Assembly: GCF_003934165.1 (NCBI RefSeq)
Contig: NZ_RKST01000017.1
Coordinates: 57,231 to 121,230 of the forward strand
DNA: 64,000 nt
Direction: 5' to 3'
From: Borborobacter arsenicus
GTDB taxonomy: Bacteria; Pseudomonadota; Alphaproteobacteria; Rhizobiales; Rhizobiaceae
A program made the translations under genes and the position numbers. Positions within the stretch are counted from its first letter, which is position 1. Every line of letters starts with the position of its first letter. Under the pieces are notes generated by a model. The model was not told the origin of the DNA. It saw only the letters and a list, made by a program, of their open reading frames with translations, and made no database searches. Below, piece by piece: positions 51,528 through 59,652 of this stretch.

Positions 51528-52223
51528 ATGAACGAGATTTTATCCGCCACAGGCCAGGGACAGACCGTAAGCGAAACCGTATATCGGTCGCTTAAGATGG
51601 ATATTCTCTCCGGGGTAATCCCGTCGGGATCGGCTTTGCTGACGCGCGATTTGCTGGCACGGTACGACTGCGGCATCAGTCCGCTGCGCGAAGCCCTGGC
51701 GCGGCTTGTCGGCGAACAGTTCCTCGAAGCCACAAGCCATCGGGGGGTGAAGGTTCCCCAGCCTTCCATCAGCGATGTCGAGGACGTCTATCGCATCAGG
51801 ATCGCGCTTGAACGTGAGGCGCTGGCCTTGGCGCTAACTCATGGCGACGACGAATGGGAAGGCGAGATCATCGCGACCTGCCATCGCATGGAAAAGGCCA
51901 CCCTTCCCGACCACGTTGCGGACCAGCCAACCTCGATCATCGAGTGGGAAATCCGCCACCGCGCCTTTCACCACAGCCTGATCAAAGCGGCCCCTTCGCC
52001 TCGCCTGCTCAAGCTGATCGATCAAATGGTCGATCAGACCGAACGGTATCGTGCGCTTCGGCTCACAGGCATGGACAGGGCGAAGATTCAGGGCGACGTG
52101 GCAGCCGAACACCGCAAGCTGATGGAACTGGTGCTTGCCCGTGACCCCGCCAGTCTCGACTTCCTGTCGCAGCACCTCGATCGGACAAGGGTGGCGGTGA
52201 TTTCAATTTTGAGCGAGCGCTGA
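51528..52223 (+). CDS. GntR-family regulator, FCD (FadR-like) type
   Basis: A 231-residue regulator with an N-terminal winged helix (YRSLKMDILSGVIPSGSALLTRDLLARYDCGISPLREALARL) and a helical FCD effector domain containing the D/H residues that usually bind a metal (EIRHRAFHHSL, EHRKLMELV). Such proteins respond to organic or sugar acids. It is divergent from the FAH-SDR-TRAP operon and is very likely its repressor. Confidence 0.92.
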   Translation: MNEILSATGQGQTVSETVYRSLKMDILSGVIPSGSALLTRDLLARYDCGISPLREALARLVGEQFLEATSHRGVKVPQPSISDVEDVYRIRIALEREALALALTHGDDEWEGEIIATCHRMEKATLPDHVADQPTSIIEWEIRHRAFHHSLIKAAPSPRLLKLIDQMVDQTERYRALRLTGMDRAKIQGDVAAEHRKLMELVLARDPASLDFLSQHLDRTRVAVISILSER

Positions 52224-52249
52224 CCTGCGTCGCAGGGGAAGTGTCGAGT

Positions 52250-52774
52250 CTAGGCTACGGTTGCGCCTGTCTCATCCACCAAAGGGGTTTCCAGACTGAG
52301 TTCCACCGGGCTGACGATAACGCTGTCCTCGTCGGCATAGATCCATGATCCGGGCTGGAACTGGACGGAGCCGAATTCGACAGGCCCCTCCAGCGCCTCC
52401 GTCGTGTCTTTCCAGCCGCGGCGGGCGGTCGCGCCCAGCGCCTTGATGCCGATATCGAGTTGATTGACAGCCGTGGAATCGCGGATCGCGCCGAAGATGA
52501 CGATCCCCGCCCAGTTGTTTTCAACGGCGATGCCGGCGATGCGGTCGCCGACCAGCCCGACCCGCAGGGAGCCTCCGCCGTCCACGACCAGCAAACGGCC
52601 CGTACCATTGGCCTTCAATGCCTGCAGGATCGGCAGATGATTTTCATAGGTGCGAAGGGTCGCGCATTGCCCGAAAAAGCGCATACGCCTGCCGAAACTG
52701 CGGAATTGGAGGTCGCATACCTCGACGGCCTGCGGGTGGGCGTCATAAAGGTCGGCGGTCGTTGCCTGCATCAT
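52250..52774 (-). CDS. RraA-family protein (aldolase/decarboxylase-like)
   Basis: A 174-residue RraA/HMG-aldolase-fold protein. The pattern VDGGGSLRVGLVGDRIAGIAVENNWAGIVIFGAIRDS contains the conserved G-D and R-D residues of 4-hydroxy-4-methyl-2-oxoglutarate aldolase/oxaloacetate decarboxylases; true RraA shares the fold. Start ATG 52774 or 52771; the open frame to 52969 overlaps the lyase gene and is a shadow. Last gene of a long catabolic operon, so an aldolase or decarboxylase role on a branched keto acid is likelier than RNase E control. Confidence 0.88.
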   Translation of the reverse strand: MMQATTADLYDAHPQAVEVCDLQFRSFGRRMRFFGQCATLRTYENHLPILQALKANGTGRLLVVDGGGSLRVGLVGDRIAGIAVENNWAGIVIFGAIRDSTAVNQLDIGIKALGATARRGWKDTTEALEGPVEFGSVQFQPGSWIYADEDSVIVSPVELSLETPLVDETGATVA

Positions 52775-52796
52775 CAAGTGTCTCTCGGGAAGGAAA

Positions 52797-53681
52797 TCAG
52801 TCGGCGCCTTGGCTGGGATTGGTGTAGTCGGCATGTGCCCGCTCGAACGCCCAGACCTTGTCAAAGCCCATGAGCGCGGAAAAATCGTTGAACGGGTAGA
52901 GCGTTCCCTGCCAGTCCTTGCTCGACCCGGTTTCCAGGAGATGACGATAGGCCGAGGCCATCGCGGCACTGGCCGCCAGAAAACCTGTTACCGGGAAGAT
53001 GGCGACCTTGAAGCCGAGCTGCTCCAGATCGGTCTTGCCCAGGATGGGCGTGCGTCCACCATCCACCATGTTGGCCAAGAGCGGCAGGTCGAAACTGCCG
53101 GCGATCTTCTCCATTTCTTCCACCGTTTCCGGCGATTCGATGAACAGGATATCGGCACCGGCCTTGGCATAGGCCTCGCCGCGGCGCAGCGCTTCATCGA
53201 GCCCGTGCGCCGTGCGGGCATCGGTGCGGGCGACGATCAGGAAATCCTTCGAGCTGCGGGTCTCTGCTGCCACGCGGATCTTGGCCGCCGCATCGGCTAT
53301 GGCAATGACGCGACGATCCGGCGTATGGCCGCATTTCTTCGGAAATTCCTGATCCTCGAGCTGGATGGCCTGCGCCCCGGCCGCCTCGTAGCCGCGCACC
53401 GTATGCTCGACATTGAGCAGGCCGCCATAGCCGGTATCGCCATCGGCTATCAGCGGTGTGCGCGTCCCTCCAGCGATCTGCCGCACGCGGCCGACCATGT
53501 CGCTATAGGTGGCAAGCCCGGCGTCGGGATAGCCGAGATGCGAGGCGACGGTGCCGTAGCCGGTCATGTAAAGCGCATCGAAGCCAAGACCGTCGGCAAG
53601 TTTCGCCGAGATCATGTCGAACACGCCCGGTGCGGTGACCAGTCCGGGTTGCCGAAGCCGTTGCGCCAAGCCTCGCATCAT
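52797..53681 (-). CDS. Isocitrate lyase/PEP mutase family enzyme
   Basis: A 294-residue TIM barrel with the metal-binding D80-G-D82 (ADGDTGYGG), ED at 109-110 and the lyase signature KKCGH at 115-119. The cysteine of that motif indicates a lyase (2-methylisocitrate, 2,3-dimethylmalate or similar) rather than a phosphonate mutase. Lies after a clear terminator that follows the binding-protein gene, so it may be expressed at a lower level. Fits a pathway that splits a branched malate-like acid. Confidence 0.92.
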   Translation of the reverse strand: MMRGLAQRLRQPGLVTAPGVFDMISAKLADGLGFDALYMTGYGTVASHLGYPDAGLATYSDMVGRVRQIAGGTRTPLIADGDTGYGGLLNVEHTVRGYEAAGAQAIQLEDQEFPKKCGHTPDRRVIAIADAAAKIRVAAETRSSKDFLIVARTDARTAHGLDEALRRGEAYAKAGADILFIESPETVEEMEKIAGSFDLPLLANMVDGGRTPILGKTDLEQLGFKVAIFPVTGFLAASAAMASAYRHLLETGSSKDWQGTLYPFNDFSALMGFDKVWAFERAHADYTNPSQGAD

Positions 53682-53706
53682 GTGCCGCCTCTCCAGTGCT
53701 TGATAG

Positions 53707-53743
53707 ATAAAAAAGCTCCGCCGGAAGGGTCCGCCGGCGGAGC
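53707..53743 (-). terminator. Rho-independent terminator after binding-protein gene
   Basis: On the minus strand GCTCCGCCGG - nine bases - CCGGCGGAGC followed at once by TTTTTTATC: a textbook intrinsic terminator eight bases after the binding-protein stop. It lies inside the operon, before the lyase gene. Confidence 0.85.
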
Positions 53744-53750
53744 CAGGTGT

Positions 53751-54938
53751 TCAACGCGCCGGATAGACCAGCTCGGCCGCTGCTTTGTCAGCTGGCCATA
53801 CCACGTTGAACTCGTTGTTCGGCTGGTATTGGACGGCGATCATCGTCTTTTCGGTGATGAGTTGATGCAGACCGCCAAGGTCGGAAGGTCCGTATTTGAC
53901 CGGGCCGTAAGGCGTGTCGAAGGTCATTTCCGACAGCTTGGCGATGATTGCGTCACGATCCCACTTGCCTACGGCCGTGGCCGCATCGATCAGGGTCTTC
54001 ATGGCCGTGTAGCCTTGCACGGCAGTGGAGACCACTTCGCCGCCACGCGCGATATTGGCCTTTTCCACCCATTCCGCCAGGCCCGGCGTCTTCTGCTTTG
54101 ACGACCAAAGGTCGAGGACCACGACATTGTCACCGGCATCGCCATAGTCCGAGCGCTTCTCGCCGGCACCTTGCGTGACGATCAGTTTCGGCTTGATGCC
54201 AAGCTGCAGGGCCTGCCTGGCCACCTGGAGATTGTCACCCGAATAGCCGATCACGAACAATACGTCGGGATCGAGTGTCTTGACCCGGTTGAGGATCGGC
54301 GAGAAATCGGGCGTTCCGGCGCGGAACGGCTCGTTCATCACCACTTCAAGCCCGGCCTCCTTGGCAAACTTCTGCGTGAAATTGGAGCCATCGGTGCCGT
54401 AGAGCTTGTCTTCATAGGCGATTGCCACGGTCTTGAGATCAGGCACGCTCTTGAAGAAATTCACCGCCGCCTTCTGGCGATGATAATCCCAGATATAGAC
54501 GTGGAAATACCACGGGTTCTTGCCGAAATTCTCTTCCAGCCGCACCGAGGACGAGCCTGGATGCACGAAGATGGTGTTGTAGCGCTGGATGGCGCTCAGA
54601 AGCGCGAAATCCGATGTGCTGCCGAAGCCGCCCACCACGGCATCGACCTTGTCCTGCCCGCCCAGCTTGGCGGCAACCGTCGCCGACGTATTGGGCTCGC
54701 CCTTGGTGTCCTCGATGATCAGTTCGAGTTTGCGGCCGAGCACGCCGCCTGCGTCATTCGCTTGCTTGGCGGCATATTCGATGCCCCATTGCAGTTGCGT
54801 TCCCGCACCGGCCAACGGGCCGGTCAACGGCAACGGGACGCCGATCTTGATCGGCGCATTGTCCTGCGCTTGTACGGGCAATGTCATGGCTGCCGCCATG
54901 GCGGCAGCCCCGACAAGCCGGGTTAGATGTGACCACAT
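53751..54938 (-). CDS. Liv-type ABC transporter substrate-binding protein
   Basis: A 395-residue Peripla_BP_6 receptor with signal peptide MWSHLTRLVGAAAMAAAMTLPVQAQD (cleavage near 24) and opening IKIGVPLPLTGPLAGAG. ATG 54938 has GGGAGGAGAAGG upstream; the longer frame to 55067 is not credible. It lies last among the transporter genes and right before a terminator, so it is probably the most strongly expressed message. Ligand unknown, likely a di- or tricarboxylic or branched hydroxy acid given the neighbouring enzymes. Confidence 0.92.
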   Translation of the reverse strand: MWSHLTRLVGAAAMAAAMTLPVQAQDNAPIKIGVPLPLTGPLAGAGTQLQWGIEYAAKQANDAGGVLGRKLELIIEDTKGEPNTSATVAAKLGGQDKVDAVVGGFGSTSDFALLSAIQRYNTIFVHPGSSSVRLEENFGKNPWYFHVYIWDYHRQKAAVNFFKSVPDLKTVAIAYEDKLYGTDGSNFTQKFAKEAGLEVVMNEPFRAGTPDFSPILNRVKTLDPDVLFVIGYSGDNLQVARQALQLGIKPKLIVTQGAGEKRSDYGDAGDNVVVLDLWSSKQKTPGLAEWVEKANIARGGEVVSTAVQGYTAMKTLIDAATAVGKWDRDAIIAKLSEMTFDTPYGPVKYGPSDLGGLHQLITEKTMIAVQYQPNNEFNVVWPADKAAAELVYPAR

Positions 54939-54984
54939 TTCCTTCTCCTCCCTTCCTCCGATAGGCCGTGCGGTTCCATCAACC

Positions 54985-55707
54985 TCACAGACCCAGATAA
55001 GCGACGCGCAGCCGCTCATCGTTGCGAACATCGTCGATATCGCCCTGGAGCATGACGCGCCCCTCACTCAGGATCAGGCAACGATCGGCGATGCTCATGG
55101 CTGCGGCGACGTTCTGCTCCGCCATCAGGATGGCGCAGCCACTTGCCGCCTTGATCCGCCCGAGCGCCTCGAACACCTCCTCGACCAGCTTCGGCGCCAG
55201 CCCGGCCGAAGGCTCGTCTAGGATCATGACGCGCGGCTCGATCATCAAGGCGCGTGAAATCGCCAGCATCTGGCGCTGCCCGCCGCTCATCGAACCGGCC
55301 AGTTGCCGGCGCCGTTCGTGCAGGATCGGGAAAAGATCGAAGACCCGGTCGAACAGCCGCTTGCGTTCCGCTGGCATCACCTTGGGTTTCAGCGCTTCCA
55401 GCGCGCCGGTCAGATTGTCGATGACGCGGGCATTGGCAAAGCAGCGCGCGCCGTCGGGAACGAAGGCGATGGCCCGGCGCGCAAGCTGCCAGGCGCTGAG
55501 CGGCGAAAGATCCTCACCGTCGAGCCTGACAGAACGGTTTCTCGTCCTGACCGTGCCGACCACCGCGCGCAGCGATGTCGTCTTGCCGGCACCATTGGAA
55601 CCAAGCAGGACCATGACCTCACCACCCGAAACGCTCAGCGAGAGTTCGGGAACGATCGTCAGCGCACCATAGCCGGCGCCGGCAAGGGCGACATCGAAAC
55701 GGTTCAT
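54985..55707 (-). CDS. ABC transporter ATP-binding protein, LivF type
   Basis: A 240-residue ATPase with Walker A GSNGAGKTT, signature MSGGQRQMLAISR and Walker B VMILDEPSAGLAP. ATG 55707 overlaps the TGA of the LivG-type gene; the upstream open frame is a shadow. Second ATPase of the importer. Confidence 0.93.
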   Translation of the reverse strand: MNRFDVALAGAGYGALTIVPELSLSVSGGEVMVLLGSNGAGKTTSLRAVVGTVRTRNRSVRLDGEDLSPLSAWQLARRAIAFVPDGARCFANARVIDNLTGALEALKPKVMPAERKRLFDRVFDLFPILHERRRQLAGSMSGGQRQMLAISRALMIEPRVMILDEPSAGLAPKLVEEVFEALGRIKAASGCAILMAEQNVAAAMSIADRCLILSEGRVMLQGDIDDVRNDERLRVAYLGL

Positions 55708-56432
55708 GGCCCGAACCCCTTGCCGAGATAGGCTTCGCGCACCGCAGGGTCGCGCAGCACCACCTCCGGCGTTCCTTGCGACAGCAGGCGGCCGTTGTTG
55801 AGCACGACGGCGTGCTGGCACAAAGTGGCGATGATGCGCATGACGTGCTCGATCACCACGATGGTAATGCCGGCGGCATGCACCTCACGCACCAGTTCGA
55901 TCACCTGCGCGGTGTCCTCGAGGCTCAGCCCCGCCATGGCCTCGTCGAGCAAAAGCACGCGCGGCTTGCAGGCCAGCGCCCGGGCGATCTCCAGCCGCCG
56001 CAGATCGGAGATCGACAGGTCGGCACATGCCGTGTCGAGCGCGGGAGCAAGGCCGCAGAAGCGGGCAAGGTCGGCCGTCGTACTCATCTGCCGCGGCAGC
56101 TCACGGCTGGAGCGCGCGTAGCGGAACGGAACGCCGATGACTTCGCCGATGGTGAGTTCCTTCGGCACGCGCGGCACCTGATAGGTGCGGGCAAGGCCTG
56201 CGGCGACAGCCTGGTCGCTGCGCCAGCCGGTGATGTCCTTTTCGCCGAGCCTCACCCGGCCGCCGCTCGGCGGGATCTGGCCGGAGACCATATTGCAGAA
56301 AGTGCTCTTGCCGGAACCGTTGGGACCGATCAGGCCGGTGATTGCACCCGACGGGATGGTCAAGGTGAGGTCGTTGATGGCCTTCAGGCCGCCGAAAGCA
56401 ACGGTGCAACCGCTGACGCAAAGATCGGTCAT
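55704..56432 (-). CDS. ABC transporter ATP-binding protein, LivG type
   Basis: A 242-residue ATPase with Walker A GPNGSGKST, signature LSISDLRRLEIARAL and Walker B VLLLDEAMAGLS. The signature reads LSISD in place of LSGGQ, a tolerated LivG variation, and Walker B ends in DEA. The start ATG 56432 overlaps the LivM-type stop. The frame is open far upstream to 57485, but that stretch is antiparallel-frame noise within the LivM and LivH genes. Confidence 0.92.
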   Translation of the reverse strand: MTDLCVSGCTVAFGGLKAINDLTLTIPSGAITGLIGPNGSGKSTFCNMVSGQIPPSGGRVRLGEKDITGWRSDQAVAAGLARTYQVPRVPKELTIGEVIGVPFRYARSSRELPRQMSTTADLARFCGLAPALDTACADLSISDLRRLEIARALACKPRVLLLDEAMAGLSLEDTAQVIELVREVHAAGITIVVIEHVMRIIATLCQHAVVLNNGRLLSQGTPEVVLRDPAVREAYLGKGFGP

Positions 56433-57391
56433 GCCTTGGCCTCCGATCTGGAGCGGGCGGGCACCGCATCGCGACGGGCGAGCTTGCGAAGCAACTGGCG
56501 CAAACCTCCCACCAGCCCCCTCGGCAGGATCACGATGAACAGGATGATCACCGCGCCATAGACGACCTGGTAGCCGACGCCACCGACATAGTGGCGCGCA
56601 ATCTCTTCCAGAAAACGCAGCACCAGCGCGCCAAGGATGGGGCCGAGCGTGGTATCCATGCCGCCGAGGATGCTGACCGCCAGCGGCAGGATGCTCCAGT
56701 TTGGCGTGAAGACGTCTTCGGGAATGACATAGCCGTAAAGGCCGCCATAGCAGGCGCCGGCGACACCGGCGACCATGCCGGAGACGGCGAATGCCATGAT
56801 CTTGGTGGCCACCACCGGGACGCCCGAAGAGGCGGCGAGCGCCGGATTGCTGCGGATCATGAAGAAGGCAGGACGGAACCGGTCGGACAGGAAGATATCG
56901 CTGACGATCGCCGCCACCACCAGGAAACCGGTGATCAATAGCAGTTGCGCCGGCGGCGAGCCGCCCATCAGCACCGGCGGCATGATGCCGGTGGAGCCTC
57001 CGGTGATGCCGGGGGTCACCAGGATCAGCACCTGCATCGACAGCCCGAAGGAGAGGGTGGCGATGGTGAAATAGAGCCGCCGCAGGCGCAGGGTCACCAG
57101 GCCGATCAGGATGGCGGCGACCGCGCAGAGCAGGATGCCGGCGACCCAGCCGAGCACGACGCCGAATTGCGGCGTGAGCAGGCCTGAGCCATAGGCGCCG
57201 ATGCCAAAGAAAGCGGACTGCCCCAGCGAAACCTGGCCGGTGCGCGACAGTATATCCCAGGACAGCGCCAGGATCGCCGAGATCGCCACGCCGATTGCCG
57301 CCTGAATGAGGAAGGCGTTTCCGGCAAGTGCTATCGCGCCGAGCCCGACGGCGACCGCGATATAGGTGAGCAGGCTGTAACGCGCGCTCAT
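56429..57391 (-). CDS. ABC transporter permease, LivM type
   Basis: A 320-residue permease with LSRTGQVSLGQSAFFGIGAYGSG, IRSNPALAASSGV and GGMDTTLGPILGA, all LivM landmarks. The ATG at 57391 overlaps the LivH-type stop (ATGA). Forms the channel with the LivH-type protein. Confidence 0.93.
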   Translation of the reverse strand: MSARYSLLTYIAVAVGLGAIALAGNAFLIQAAIGVAISAILALSWDILSRTGQVSLGQSAFFGIGAYGSGLLTPQFGVVLGWVAGILLCAVAAILIGLVTLRLRRLYFTIATLSFGLSMQVLILVTPGITGGSTGIMPPVLMGGSPPAQLLLITGFLVVAAIVSDIFLSDRFRPAFFMIRSNPALAASSGVPVVATKIMAFAVSGMVAGVAGACYGGLYGYVIPEDVFTPNWSILPLAVSILGGMDTTLGPILGALVLRFLEEIARHYVGGVGYQVVYGAVIILFIVILPRGLVGGLRQLLRKLARRDAVPARSRSEAKA

Positions 57392-58269
57392 GAATGGGCC
57401 TGCTTTCCAAACAGGCCGTTCGGCCAGATGACGAGTACCAGCAGGAGGAGCAGGAAGGCGATGCCATAGCCGAAGCTGCCGCCATGCGGCACGAAGGTGC
57501 TGGTCAGCCCCTCTGCCAGTGCAAGGATGGCGGCGCCGATCAGCGCGCCCGGGATATTGCCAAGGCCGCCGAGCGTGATTATGGCGAAAGCGCGGATCAC
57601 CAGATCGAGGCCGACAACGGGATGAACATAGAGGATCAGCGCGACCAGGCCACCGGCAACGCCGGCCGCTACCCCTCCGATCACGAATGACAGCTCGAAA
57701 ATGCGGTCGACATTGATGCCGCAATGCATGGCGAGCTCGGCATCATCACTGGCGAACCGCATCTGCGTGCCGTAGCGCGTGTGGCGCATGATGTATTGCA
57801 GCGCCAGGAAGAGCAGGCCGCCGACGCCGGCAACGACAAGATTGTTGCCCGGCACCGTCACGCCGCCCAACTGCAAGGCCGGCAGCAACTGGGGAGCCTG
57901 CATCACGCGCGGATCGGGCGACCACAGGATGATGGCGATGTTGACGAGCAGGATGGACAGGCCGAGCGTGGCCAGAAGCTGGTTGTGCTCGTCATGCTTG
58001 AGCACCCGCGCCAGGAATACGCGGTAGACCAGCGCCGAGAACAGCCCGATCACTACACCCGAAACCACCATGCCGATCCATGGCGAAACACCATGTTGAT
58101 TGAACAGGAAATAGGTAAGGAAAGCGCCCAGCATGACGAACTCGCCATGGGCGAAATTAATGATGCGGGTGACGCCGACCGTCAGCGTCAGCCCGGCCGC
58201 GATTGCGGCGTAAAGTCCGGCAACAGTCAGCGACAGCAGGACTGCTTGTGCGACAGAGGCCAGGGTCAT
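57388..58269 (-). CDS. ABC transporter permease, LivH type
   Basis: A 293-residue permease with TVGVTRIINFAHGEFVMLGAFLTYFLF and the late GGLGNIPGALIGA loop. It follows the ligase gene by 29 bases and starts the transporter part of the operon, with order H, M, G, F, receptor. Confidence 0.93.
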   Translation of the reverse strand: MTLASVAQAVLLSLTVAGLYAAIAAGLTLTVGVTRIINFAHGEFVMLGAFLTYFLFNQHGVSPWIGMVVSGVVIGLFSALVYRVFLARVLKHDEHNQLLATLGLSILLVNIAIILWSPDPRVMQAPQLLPALQLGGVTVPGNNLVVAGVGGLLFLALQYIMRHTRYGTQMRFASDDAELAMHCGINVDRIFELSFVIGGVAAGVAGGLVALILYVHPVVGLDLVIRAFAIITLGGLGNIPGALIGAAILALAEGLTSTFVPHGGSFGYGIAFLLLLLVLVIWPNGLFGKQAHS

Positions 58270-58298
58270 GAGGTTGGTCCTCCCGGCAAATAGCCCGT

Positions 58299-59633
58299 TC
58301 AGTCGTCCGCCAAGGCGGCACCCGCCTCGGAAAAGTCGACCAGGCGGGATTTGTAGTCGCTTCTTGGCAAGGTTCCTTTCGAGACCAGCTCGATCCTGGT
58401 GGTGACGATCAGCGTCGCCCGGATCTCCTTTTCGATCCGCTCGGCAAGATCGCCGGGGTCCGATAGATGGTCGGCGATTTCAACGAGGATCTTCAGCGGC
58501 GGTGCCTGCTTGACACCCTTGGCTCCCGGACGGATCGACATCACGCCGGTAACGTCAGGGGCAAAGCGGTTCACCACTTCGCGGACAGCCGAGGGGAACA
58601 CGTTGACGCCGCGCACGATCATCATGTCGTCTGTGCGGCCGATGCAGCGGATGCGCGGTGAGGTCCGCCCGCAGCGGCAACGCTCGGTCCAGACCACCAC
58701 ATGATCGCGCGTGCGGAAACGCAGCAGCGGTGCGGCCTGATGCCTGAGATGGGTCAGGACGAGCTCACCCGTAGCGCCATCGGTTGCGGGAATGACTTCG
58801 CCGCTTTTGGGATCGATCAGTTCGAAGTGAACGAAACCGCGGCCGCTGAAATGCATGCCGGCCTGATGTTCGCACTCGCCCCATAGCGAGATGGAAATGT
58901 CGCCCAGGCCCATCGCCTCATAGACCTTGGCGCCCCAGCCCTGCTGCAGCTTCTCGCGCATGGCCGGCTCGCCGCCGCCGGGTTCGCCTGCGACCATGAT
59001 GCGCCTGATGCTGCTCGCCGGCAGGTCGAGGCCGCGCGCCGCACCGATCTCGGCAAGATGCAATGCGTAGGAGGGCGTGCAGGCAAGGGTGGACGGCTTC
59101 AGCAACCTGATCGCGGCCAGAAGGCGCTCGGTGTTGCCGGTCCCGACGGGGATATGGCACAGGCCGAGCCGATTGAAGGCTTCGAGCGCGGCACCGGCGA
59201 CGAAGGGGCCGGCATTATAGGTGGAAACGATCGCCTCGCCGCTTTTTGCGCCCGAGGCCGAATAGCTGCGGCAGGAAGTCGTCACCCAATTGTCGAGATC
59301 GCTCACCGTCAGCGGAACATAGCTCGGCAGCCCTGTCGTGCCGCTGGTCGAGAAGATGCGGGTAAGGTCGGACATGGGCGCGGCCAGATAGGTGCCGACA
59401 GGGTCGGCGTCGCTGCGGCTGGCACGCAACTCATCCTTTTCGGTCAGGGGAACGGCGCCAAGATCGTCGAGACCGCCGACATCGGCGGCCGAATTGAAGC
59501 CGTGACGCCGCAGCTTGTCGCGAAAGAAGCGGGAATTTTCGAAAAGATAGGCCACCTGCTTGCGGTAAAACGGCTCGTCCAGCCGGCGCTGCTCGGCCCA
59601 TGGAAGCATTTCGATTTCGGGCTGGTAGACCAT
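58299..59633 (-). CDS. Phenylacetate-CoA ligase-family (PaaK-like) adenylating enzyme
   Basis: A 444-residue ANL-superfamily ligase of the PaaK type. The P-loop reads FSTSGTTGLPSYVPLT, the core YEAMGLGDIS, the hinge RCIGRTDDMMIVRGVNVFPSAV, and the short C-terminal domain ends with the catalytic lysine region TLPRSDYKSRLVDF. It activates a carboxylic acid with ATP and CoA. In this operon the natural substrate would be a hydroxy- or tricarboxylic acid that the citryl-CoA-lyase-like enzyme then cleaves; an aromatic acid is the alternative. Confidence 0.92.
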   Translation of the reverse strand: MVYQPEIEMLPWAEQRRLDEPFYRKQVAYLFENSRFFRDKLRRHGFNSAADVGGLDDLGAVPLTEKDELRASRSDADPVGTYLAAPMSDLTRIFSTSGTTGLPSYVPLTVSDLDNWVTTSCRSYSASGAKSGEAIVSTYNAGPFVAGAALEAFNRLGLCHIPVGTGNTERLLAAIRLLKPSTLACTPSYALHLAEIGAARGLDLPASSIRRIMVAGEPGGGEPAMREKLQQGWGAKVYEAMGLGDISISLWGECEHQAGMHFSGRGFVHFELIDPKSGEVIPATDGATGELVLTHLRHQAAPLLRFRTRDHVVVWTERCRCGRTSPRIRCIGRTDDMMIVRGVNVFPSAVREVVNRFAPDVTGVMSIRPGAKGVKQAPPLKILVEIADHLSDPGDLAERIEKEIRATLIVTTRIELVSKGTLPRSDYKSRLVDFSEAGAALADD

Positions 59634-59652
59634 TCATGCGGCTCCGAAGCAG

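Noticed and set aside
52250..52774. RNase E inhibitor RraA
   Set aside because: The fold fits, but placement at the end of a catabolic operon and the shared aldolase/decarboxylase residues favour a metabolic enzyme.
55704..57485. 593-codon frame ending in the LivG-type ATPase
   Set aside because: Only the last 242 codons code for a recognisable protein; the rest is a shadow inside the LivM and LivH genes. ATG 56432 overlaps the LivM stop as expected.
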